DNA of 11,691 bases, from NCBI GenBank assembly GCA_948468465.1, contig CAOKJJ010000159.1, positions 1 to 11,691 of the forward strand, written 5' to 3'. The stretch comes from an uncultured Eubacterium sp. (lineage in GTDB: Bacteria; Bacillota_A; Clostridia; Lachnospirales; Lachnospiraceae). The position numbers were made by a program, and so were the translations under genes. Below the pieces are notes generated by a model, which was not told the origin of the DNA, did no database searches, and worked only from the letters and a program-made list of their open reading frames with translations. Of the stretch, positions 5,740 through 11,691 are shown in pieces (position 1 is the first letter of the stretch; every line of letters begins with the position of its first letter).

Positions 5740-6552
5740 ATGGGTAAAGCTTTGTTTTTTGATGTAGATGGAACAATGGTAAACTTTCAGGGAAAAATGC
5801 CGGAATCTGCGGCGACGGCGCTGAGACAGGTACAGGAGAACGGGCATCAGATTGTAGTCTGCAGCGGACGTTCCAGAATGCAGATTTATCCGTGGTTGCT
5901 GGAGCTGGGATTTAATGGAATCATAGCGGCGACAGGGGCATATGTGGAGTGCGGCGGCAAAGTTGTTTACAGGCATTTTATGACAGAAAGCGAGATTCGA
6001 AAAGTTACGTCGGTGTTGGACGAGGCAGATGCCTGTTATTCGGCGCAGGCGGAAAATCGTATGATTACTTCCGTAAAACATAAAGAACGTCAGATAGCCA
6101 GATTCAAAAAGCTGGGCGATGCGGAAATGATAGACCAGATTTGGCAGCGCGTACAGCTGACTGACAGGATGGAGCAGTATGAAGATATAGAAAAGTTTGT
6201 ATATTATGAGTCAAAAATACCAGTGCGGACGATACGGGAACGTTTATCTGATATCTGTGATGTGACGGACTCCAGTTTTGAAGCAGAAAAGGGTGATTCC
6301 GGTGAAATTACCTGCAAAGGAATCAATAAGGCGTATGGGATGGATAAATATATTGCATACGCGGGCATTGTCAAAGAAGATACGATTGCGTTCGGAGACG
6401 GGCCGAACGATTTTGACATGCTGGAGTATGCGGCAATTGGAGTGGCGATGGGAAATTCCGTGGAAGGATTGAAAAGCCTGGCGGATTTTGTGACCAAAGA
6501 TATAGATGAGGACGGCATCGCGTATGCGCTGAAAGAACTGGGATTGATTTAA
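5740..6552 (+). CDS. Cof-type HAD-IIB family hydrolase (probable phosphatase)
   Basis: A 270-residue cytosolic HAD superfamily phosphatase, probably acting on small phosphorylated metabolites such as sugar phosphates or nucleotides. Motif I is FFDVDGT (6-12; nucleophile D8, acid/base D10), motif II is VCSGRS (40-45), the catalytic Lys is K197 in KGINKAYG, and motif IV is FGDGPNDFDML (218-228). The insertion between motifs II and III (about 80-185) is the C2B cap. The open frame extends upstream to 5647, but the ATG at 5740 is preferred: AGGGA is 4 bases upstream and the protein then begins directly with the motif I strand, as relatives do. The Uma2-like gene follows after 13 bases, suggesting cotranscription. 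The exact substrate cannot be told from sequence. Confidence 0.92.
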   Translation: MGKALFFDVDGTMVNFQGKMPESAATALRQVQENGHQIVVCSGRSRMQIYPWLLELGFNGIIAATGAYVECGGKVVYRHFMTESEIRKVTSVLDEADACYSAQAENRMITSVKHKERQIARFKKLGDAEMIDQIWQRVQLTDRMEQYEDIEKFVYYESKIPVRTIRERLSDICDVTDSSFEAEKGDSGEITCKGINKAYGMDKYIAYAGIVKEDTIAFGDGPNDFDMLEYAAIGVAMGNSVEGLKSLADFVTKDIDEDGIAYALKELGLI

Positions 6553-6565
6553 GCAGAGGTGAAAG

Positions 6566-7132
6566 GTGGTTAAAGAGTTGGAAACGATGAGGGCGGAACG
6601 ACGAAGAGATGAAAAGGTCAATGGCATCGTTTATGATATGTCGCCATCTCCTGATTTTCGTCATAGTATTATTAACAGTAATATTCATACGATCATAAAA
6701 ATTGGATTGAAAAATAGTTTGTGTCTTGTTTTTATGGAAAATCTGGATTTTAAATATCAGCCGGATATTAACGACGACTATTTTTGTCCGGACATTATGA
6801 TTATTTGTGACCGAAAGCATTTAAAAGGCGGATCTTACAGCGGCGTGCCTAAATTTATTGTGGAAACATTGAGTCCGTCCACAGTAAAACGTGACAGGAC
6901 GGTAAAAAAGGAAGCCTATGAAAAAGCAGGGGTGGAAGAGTATTGGATTGTTTCGCCAAATGGCTCTGTTGAGATTTATTATTTACAGGATGGAAAATAT
7001 GTGCTGGAACAGGGCTATTTATTGCAGGATGATGAGGAAGAAGCTTGTTATAACGCACGGACAGAAATTTGCCTGAGAGCATTTCCGCATATTAAGATGA
7101 CATTGGAAGATATTTTTGAGGGAATCGAATAA
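6566..7132 (+). CDS. Uma2 family (DUF820) PD-(D/E)XK nuclease-like protein
   Basis: A 188-residue protein of the Uma2 family, which adopts a restriction-endonuclease-like fold. Diagnostic segments are GIVYDMSPSP (20-29), CPDIMI with D76, VPKFIVETLSPST with E100 (94-106), then K114/K115 and the AGVEEYWIVSP block (121-131). D76 and E100 are the candidate metal-binding acidic residues. The function of Uma2 proteins is poorly understood; some are proposed nucleases, often linked to mobile DNA. The start is GTG at 6566 with AGAGGTGA at 6555-6562. The next Met (6587) has no well-spaced ribosome site. The family's usual N-terminal lead is short here, but the core is complete. It probably shares transcripts with the HAD gene. 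Confidence 0.88.
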   Translation: MVKELETMRAERRRDEKVNGIVYDMSPSPDFRHSIINSNIHTIIKIGLKNSLCLVFMENLDFKYQPDINDDYFCPDIMIICDRKHLKGGSYSGVPKFIVETLSPSTVKRDRTVKKEAYEKAGVEEYWIVSPNGSVEIYYLQDGKYVLEQGYLLQDDEEEACYNARTEICLRAFPHIKMTLEDIFEGIE

Positions 7133-7133
7133 T

Positions 7134-7184
7134 GGCAGGTGACGGCCTTTGCAGCAAGGTGCAAAGACCTGTCTTAGAACTGCC
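7134..7184. terminator. Nested hairpin between convergent genes, possible terminator
   Basis: GACGGCCTTTGC (7141-7152) pairs with GCAAAGACCTGTC (7161-7173) with one mismatch and one bulged T around an 8-base loop. An outer GGCAG (7134-7138)/CTGCC (7180-7184) pair could extend the structure. It lies directly after the Uma2 stop and about 14 bases past the convergent wall-protein stop. No T-tract is present, so a bidirectional terminator role is plausible but not certain. Confidence 0.45.
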
Positions 7185-7197
7185 GTGTTTCCTGGTG

Positions 7198-9012
7198 TTA
7201 AAGTGGTATTTTTAATATCTGCCCGATGTTTAGCATATCGCTGGACAGTCCGTTTATGTTCTTAATCGCGTTGACTGTCGTATTGTAGTTTTGCGCAATG
7301 AGCCAGAGAGAATCGCCAGGTTTGACGGTATACTCGATGTAAGAGACAGATTGGGAAGATGGGATGTTCAAAATCTGCCCTACGTTTAGCATATTGCCGG
7401 AAAGTCCGTTCAGCTGTTTAATGGCTGCTACTGTGGTATTGAATTTTTGCGCAATGAGCCATAAGCTGTCGCCTGCCTGTACGACATAGCGTATGGCATC
7501 CGTATCAGGGACGCTGCCTGGGACATTGTTTTGAATGCCTTGGTAAGTATTGTAGAGTGATTTCCATGTGTTTTTTCCAACGATGCCATCCGGGTCAAGA
7601 CGCATGACATTCTGAAAGGCAATGACAGACTGCCTCGTGCCGCTGCCGAAAATGCCGTCCTCGTCGAGACCTGGAATATCCGGATAGTATTGTGAGATTA
7701 CATTTAATAAGTATTGGAGTGTAATGACATCCTGACCGCTGGAACCCTGGCGCAGTACCGAAGACGGCGGTATCGTACCGATGCCGAGCGTATTGCCTTC
7801 GCTGTCTAATTCCGCCAGTCTGGCTACAGCCGTATAGACATTGGAAATTTTATACCAGGTGCCTTTTCCGACGATACCGTCAGGGGTGAGGTTAAAGATC
7901 CGCTGGAACTTTGTAACAGCGGCTTTTGTGCTGTTTTGAAAATTGCCCGCGGGATCTGTAATGGCAGGGATGGCAGGATAATTGCGCCGTATTCTGTTTA
8001 AATAAGTCTGAATGGTCTGTACGTCCAGGCCAGTGCTGCCAGTCTGCAGAGGTGTTCCAGGATAAGAGGAAATGACTCCTGTCACTGCGTTTGTCTCTGC
8101 GATTTCGATATCTTTTGGGTAATAGGAACGCAGAATCTGCAAAGGCGTAAGTCCGCGGTCGGCAAGTGGAACCGTTCCCCACTGGGACAGCCCGTCACAG
8201 GTTACAGTAGTACCATTGCAGAACGAGGTAAAATAAGGGGCGTTCTGCCCTTTGCGTCTTACATATTCATTAAATATTTCATCTACGATTGTACTGACAG
8301 ATTCATAGACCGGGCCTCCATATACATAAGCCTGATCATATGCCGTACTGTTTGTAATGTCAAAATGATATCCGCGCCCTCTGTACCATTCGGTATAAAT
8401 TCTATTTAATGCAAATGTAATAATTGCATAAATATTTGCTGTTAAAGCTGTTTTTGGCCATGTTGGATATATTTCACTGCTGGCTGTATTTTTAATGTAA
8501 TCCTGAAAGGATATTTGTATATTGCGGGCATTAGAATCCGGCGAGCCTAAGTGCACGGTGATCGGGTCGGGTATGACAACCTGGCGCAAAACGTATGGGA
8601 CAGCAGCGGGCCCTTCCTGCCCATGCGTTTCCTGCCTTGCTACCGCAGGCTTGCCGACGGTAATCTCAGTCTGGGACGGCGTTCGCTGCTGATTCTGCAT
8701 TGGGACAAGGGCAAGCGGTAAAATCGCGTTCTCATTTTCGTAGATTGGAATTTGGGAAACATAGAGACTGTTAAATCCCTGGGCCTGTGCCAATACGTTA
8801 TAACTGTTAAATGGAGTGCCTGTAAAATTTTCGTTTTGGGAAAAACTCCGGTCAAGTGTCTCCAGTGGAATTTTTTGTGCTTCCCCGCTCTCGTCAGTCG
8901 TCAGTTTATAAAGCGTGTTTCCCTGGCTGTCAGAGACGGTGACAGCAACACCGCTTAATGGGACAGCATCATGGGCAGTTCTTGCCTGGATCGTTAAATA
9001 ACCGATAGCCAT
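7198..9012 (-). CDS. SpoIID-like, peptidoglycan-binding and LysM multidomain protein
   Basis: A 604-residue modular wall protein. Residues 1-110 resemble a carboxypeptidase-regulatory/Ig-like beta domain (TIQARTAHDAVPLSGVAVTV). Residues about 165-302 look like a diverged SpoIID domain: ISFQDYIKNTASSEIYPTWP retains the Glu (E180) aligned with the catalytic Glu of SpoIID transglycosylases. DITNSTAYDQAYVYG (218-232), SFCNGTTVTCDGLSQWG (263-279) and LQILRSYYP (291-299) match later SpoIID blocks. Two PG_binding_1 domains follow (about 325-390 and 422-490), each ending in DGIVGKxTW. Two LysM domains complete the protein (508-551 and 560-603), each with GDSLWLIAQ. It has no signal peptide, so it may be a spore-associated protein made in the mother cell, or be exported otherwise. 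The ribosome site (AAGGA, about 13 bases upstream) is weak. It follows the histidine kinase gene by 24 bases. Lytic activity is inferred, not certain. Confidence 0.85.
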   Translation of the reverse strand: MAIGYLTIQARTAHDAVPLSGVAVTVSDSQGNTLYKLTTDESGEAQKIPLETLDRSFSQNENFTGTPFNSYNVLAQAQGFNSLYVSQIPIYENENAILPLALVPMQNQQRTPSQTEITVGKPAVARQETHGQEGPAAVPYVLRQVVIPDPITVHLGSPDSNARNIQISFQDYIKNTASSEIYPTWPKTALTANIYAIITFALNRIYTEWYRGRGYHFDITNSTAYDQAYVYGGPVYESVSTIVDEIFNEYVRRKGQNAPYFTSFCNGTTVTCDGLSQWGTVPLADRGLTPLQILRSYYPKDIEIAETNAVTGVISSYPGTPLQTGSTGLDVQTIQTYLNRIRRNYPAIPAITDPAGNFQNSTKAAVTKFQRIFNLTPDGIVGKGTWYKISNVYTAVARLAELDSEGNTLGIGTIPPSSVLRQGSSGQDVITLQYLLNVISQYYPDIPGLDEDGIFGSGTRQSVIAFQNVMRLDPDGIVGKNTWKSLYNTYQGIQNNVPGSVPDTDAIRYVVQAGDSLWLIAQKFNTTVAAIKQLNGLSGNMLNVGQILNIPSSQSVSYIEYTVKPGDSLWLIAQNYNTTVNAIKNINGLSSDMLNIGQILKIPL

Positions 9013-9036
9013 AATTCTGACTTCTTTCCTTTTTCA

Positions 9037-10740
9037 TTAGTTTATGCAAAAGAAACGGGAAGGATACCGTGTGTCGGGCTGATGTTTTGGAAAAATGACG
9101 CTGATTGCCGTCCCGCTGTCCGGCACGCTTTGCAGCCGGATTTCTGCATGATGTATGAGGGCGGCGTGTTTTACGATGGAAAGGCCCAGCCCGGTTCCGC
9201 CTAATTGTTTGGAATGGCTTTTATCCACGCGGTAGAACCGTTCAAATATATGTTCCTGGTGTTCGGATGAAATACCGATTCCGGTATCACGGACAGTCAG
9301 AAGTACAAAGTCTGCCTGCGGCTGTATGGTAATAAAAACAGTTCCGCCGTTCTTGTTGTATTTGATCGCATTGTCACAGAGGTTGAAAACGATGCCGAAA
9401 AGCAGCTGGGGGATGCCGTCGATCAGGGCAGTTTCTCCGGAAAGCGTTACGGTTACATTGGCGGCATCAGCTTCCCGGGAAAGACTGTCTATGGCAGCGG
9501 ATGCAGCGGCAAACAAATCCTGGGGTTCAAAGCGCATATCATCTGCCCCTTCGTCTAAGTGGGAGAGATTCATAATATCTTCCACAAGCTTTGCCATACG
9601 CTGTGCTTCGGTATAGATTTTATCAGCAAAAGGGCAGATGTCTTCTTGTTTTACCATATTATTTTTCAGTAATTCCGCATAGCCGGATATGGAGTGCAGG
9701 GGTGTTTTCAATTCGTGGGAGACATTTGCGGTAAATTCACGTCGCATCTGCTCAGCCTTTTCTTTTTCGGTAATGTCAAATAAAAGCAGCGCGGCGCCGG
9801 AGACAGAGTTGTTTGAAAAGACAGGGCTGGCTGCAAGCTGATAACGGCCTGCCTTTAGTGACATAGTCTGCTCCTTTGAGATTCCCTGCAGGGCGCTGTC
9901 TGCTGTCTGCAGCACAGTCTGGCAGCGGCTGACGGCGGACAGTTTTTTGCCGATGCAGGATTTTTCGGGAAGCTCCAGCAAAGAGACGGCGGTTCGGTTG
10001 ATGCTGAGAATCGTTCCGTCAAAAGACAGCAGAATCATGCCTTCCTTCATGTTGGAAATTACGGCATGCAGTTCTTCCTGCTTTTGCTCAAGCTGGGCTT
10101 CTTTTAATCTTAACTGGTTCTGCTGGCTGCCAATTCTAAGGAGCAGTGGAGACAGTTCTTCATAATGAGCAGTCTGCATAGGATGCTCCAGATCCAGCTC
10201 GTTAAATGGTTTTACGATATTGCTGGAAAGCCTGGCAGCAAGTACAACGGAAAGTATGATCGCGATTGCAAATACTAAAAAGATCGGCTGGGACATTCCA
10301 AGCAGAAGGATCAAAACAGTGCCATGGGTTGCGCAGAGGCGTAAAACAGAGCCGTCCGCCAGACGTTTCGCACAATAAAAGGAACGCTCCATCATGGTGG
10401 AGGAATAACGGTCGCTTTCGCCATAACCATCCGCCAGCGCTTCGCGGATTTCGGCCCGTTCCAGATGGTTTTCCATAGCAGCGGTATCGGAACGGCTGTC
10501 ATACAGAACCTTTCCGTCCGGACGAATCCAGGTAATCCGGTAGGGTTCAAAATTTAACCCGTCAAAGTAACGTACACCTTCATTCATAACACTCTGTGAC
10601 AGCAGGTTTATTTGTATCTGCAGCTGCTTGAACTGCAGGTCGGAAAAATAGCTGTATAACATGCCCATAATGAATATAAGGGAAGACAAAAAAACAAGCA
10701 GTGCAACCAGGCAGATGGAACGAAAGATTTTTTTTGTCAT
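9037..10740 (-). CDS. PhoR-like sensor histidine kinase
   Basis: A 567-residue membrane sensor kinase. TM1 is about residues 8-30, an extracytoplasmic sensor region about 31-142 and TM2 about 143-168. These are followed by a HAMP-like linker, a coiled stretch (about 205-225) and a PAS domain (about 226-325, NMKEGMILLSFDGTILSIN). The HisKA motif FTANVSHELKTPL puts the phosphorylated histidine at H342. The ATPase domain shows N box NLCDNAIKYN (453-462), G1 DTGIGIS (485-491), F box FERFYRVD (499-506) and G2 GGTGLGLSIVKH (514-525), so it should be active. Its ATG overlaps the response-regulator stop (ATGA), the usual cognate-pair arrangement. The TM-sensor-TM-HAMP-PAS layout is that of PhoR/WalK-type kinases; the signal is not evident, and phosphate sensing cannot be assumed since no pst or phoU genes are nearby. 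Confidence 0.93.
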   Translation of the reverse strand: MTKKIFRSICLVALLVFLSSLIFIMGMLYSYFSDLQFKQLQIQINLLSQSVMNEGVRYFDGLNFEPYRITWIRPDGKVLYDSRSDTAAMENHLERAEIREALADGYGESDRYSSTMMERSFYCAKRLADGSVLRLCATHGTVLILLLGMSQPIFLVFAIAIILSVVLAARLSSNIVKPFNELDLEHPMQTAHYEELSPLLLRIGSQQNQLRLKEAQLEQKQEELHAVISNMKEGMILLSFDGTILSINRTAVSLLELPEKSCIGKKLSAVSRCQTVLQTADSALQGISKEQTMSLKAGRYQLAASPVFSNNSVSGAALLLFDITEKEKAEQMRREFTANVSHELKTPLHSISGYAELLKNNMVKQEDICPFADKIYTEAQRMAKLVEDIMNLSHLDEGADDMRFEPQDLFAAASAAIDSLSREADAANVTVTLSGETALIDGIPQLLFGIVFNLCDNAIKYNKNGGTVFITIQPQADFVLLTVRDTGIGISSEHQEHIFERFYRVDKSHSKQLGGTGLGLSIVKHAALIHHAEIRLQSVPDSGTAISVIFPKHQPDTRYPSRFFCIN

Positions 10741-11450
10741 CGCTGATCCTCCAGTTTATAGCCGACACCACGGACGGTTTTAATCCATTGGCCGTATGCT
10801 CCAAGTTTCGTACGCAGAGTGCCGACATGGACGTCAACGGTTCTTGTGCCTCCCAGATAATCAGAGTCCCAGATTCTGTCCAGCAGAACGTCGCGGGTAA
10901 ATACAACTCCAGGATGCTTCATAAATAAGTGAAGCAGTTCAAATTCTTTTAAGGTTAATATAATTTGAATTTTGTTTTTTGCATCTGTCATTTCGTGATC
11001 GGAATGTCCTTCTGTAATAAATACCGTATGTTCACTTAGATTCAGCTTAAGATTTCCGATGCGCAGTTCGCTGTCCCTGCTGGATGGCGTCGTACGCCGC
11101 AGGACGGCCTTCACTCTGGAAAGCATTTCCATCATGCCAAAAGGCTTGGCCAGATAGTCATCGGCGCCAAGATCCAGACCAATAACTTTGTCGTATTCGG
11201 TTCCTTTGGCAGAAGCGATAATAACAGGAATATTTCTCGTTATCATATCTGATTTTAATTTTTTTAATATCGTAATGCCATCCTCGCCCGGAAGCATCAG
11301 ATCCAAAAGGATGAGCTGCGGCTGCTCGGCTTGCAGCAGTTCTGACAGGCCGGCGCCGCTGGAAAATCCTTTTGCGTGGAACCCGGCAGAGTGCAGCGTG
11401 TAGATCATCAGGTCGCGGATGGAATTGTCATCTTCAATACAATATATCAT
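10737..11450 (-). CDS. OmpR/PhoB family response regulator
   Basis: A 237-residue transcription factor. The receiver domain (1-120) has acidic pocket E6/D7/D8, phosphorylated D50 in LILLDLMLP, switch S80 and K102 in AKPFG. The winged-helix DNA-binding domain (about 128-236) contains LTLKEFELL (165-173) and recognition-helix region RTVDVHVGTLRTKLG (203-217), ending VRGVGYKL. The frame extends up to 11495, but the ATG at 11448-11450 is chosen because AAGGA lies 6 bases upstream (11457-11461) and MIYCIEDDNSIRD is a standard receiver opening. A stretch of polar residues between the first beta strands and the helix-turn-helix (about 146-163) is longer than usual for the family. It is the first gene of a minus-strand cluster with the kinase and the SpoIID-like wall protein. 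Target genes are unknown. Confidence 0.94.
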   Translation of the reverse strand: MIYCIEDDNSIRDLMIYTLHSAGFHAKGFSSGAGLSELLQAEQPQLILLDLMLPGEDGITILKKLKSDMITRNIPVIIASAKGTEYDKVIGLDLGADDYLAKPFGMMEMLSRVKAVLRRTTPSSRDSELRIGNLKLNLSEHTVFITEGHSDHEMTDAKNKIQIILTLKEFELLHLFMKHPGVVFTRDVLLDRIWDSDYLGGTRTVDVHVGTLRTKLGAYGQWIKTVRGVGYKLEDQR

Positions 11451-11525
11451 AGGCTGTCCTTTCTTTTTTGTACTTAAAAACGATTTCTTGCGCATAGTGG
11501 CAAAATATTCATACTGTGCAACCGG
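11451..11525 (-). promoter_or_regulatory. Leader region of the two-component operon
   Basis: This short space between the response-regulator start and the palindromic element must hold the operon promoter unless transcription enters from beyond the element. On the minus strand a TTGCAC (11516-11521) is visible, but no convincing -10 box lies 16-18 bases downstream; ACTATG is the nearest candidate. I therefore record the region without assigning a definite promoter. Confidence 0.3.
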
Positions 11526-11691
11526 ATTGACATTTTGGTGCGTTAGTTTATTGGCTATGAGGACGCTGGATGAGGGGCGGGGCCTGGATTTCGGCTCCTA
11601 CTCCAGAATGTTAAGAATTCCTAAGCATTCTGCATAAACGTAGTGGCTGCGTCCGGTCGCGTCGCGTAATCCGCCCCTGGCTTACAGCCAG
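11526..11691 (-). repeat. Partial copy 3 of the palindromic element (Y arm, inverted)
   Basis: This stretch is the reverse complement of 383-551 at most positions. The match begins at ATTGACATT (11526), continues through GGCTATG, the GAATGTTAAGAATTC hairpin (11607-11635) and GGTCGCGTCGCG, and ends at the central hairpin CTGGC (11677-11681)/GCCAG (11687-11691). The window stops exactly at that centre, so the other arm presumably continues outside. The GC block GAGGGGCGGGGCCTGG differs from copy 2 but is the complement of the block in copy 1. It has no coding potential. Confidence 0.85.

Noticed and set aside
5575..6081. 168-residue minus-strand frame with repeated LILSLILS at its C-terminus
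   Set aside because: It is antisense to the HAD gene and the tandem repeat; the hydrophobic repeat is simply the complement of the 12-bp units.
11451..11495. Upstream ATG for the response regulator
   Set aside because: It adds a basic, unrelated 15-residue tail and lacks a ribosome site, while the ATG at 11450 has AAGGA at proper spacing.

Overview
The window looks like chromosomal DNA of a low-to-mid GC, Gram-positive, spore-former-type Clostridia, most likely a Lachnospiraceae relative. The signs are strong AAGGAGG-type ribosome sites, a clostridial HPr, a feoA-feoB pair, a YtrA-type GntR/ABC cassette, a PhoBR-like two-component system, and a SpoIID-like wall protein with peptidoglycan-binding and LysM repeats. 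Species cannot be named from sequence alone. Every main open frame has a recognisable family; no CRISPR array, tRNA, rRNA, integrase or transposase was seen.

Layout: 1-656 has no gene and is dominated by an unusual palindromic repeat element. One arm of one copy lies at about 1-76, a complete copy at about 245-551, and an eroded fragment at 591-650. From 657, a sigma-A promoter embedded in a large inverted-repeat operator drives a three-gene plus-strand operon (726-2599): GntR/YtrA regulator, ABC ATPase and ABC-2 type permease. It ends at a strong hairpin (2616-2654) shared with the convergent feoAB operon (4935-2663, minus strand; ferrous iron uptake). Divergent from feoAB is ptsH (HPr, 5290-5547). 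It is followed by a Cof-type HAD phosphatase (5740-6552) and a Uma2-family PD-(D/E)XK protein (6566-7132), all on the plus strand. A second convergent hairpin (7141-7173) separates these from a minus-strand operon read from 11450 down to 7198: PhoB-like response regulator, PhoR-like histidine kinase (4-base overlap), and a 604-residue SpoIID-like/PG-binding/LysM protein. The window closes inside another inverted copy of the palindromic element (11526-11691).

How the genes work together: the GntR protein probably represses its own operon through the 657-705 operator, as YtrA-type regulators do. FeoA and FeoB are translationally coupled. The two-component system and the wall protein form one directional cluster, which suggests envelope or spore-wall sensing linked to a wall-acting product, although co-regulation is only inferred.

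The most interesting items are the following. (a) The roughly 307-bp palindromic element, whose arms change together between copies so that base pairing is kept. (b) An HPr that keeps His15 but has Lys where the regulatory Ser46 should be. (c) The SpoIID-like wall protein, which retains the family's key Glu but has no signal peptide.
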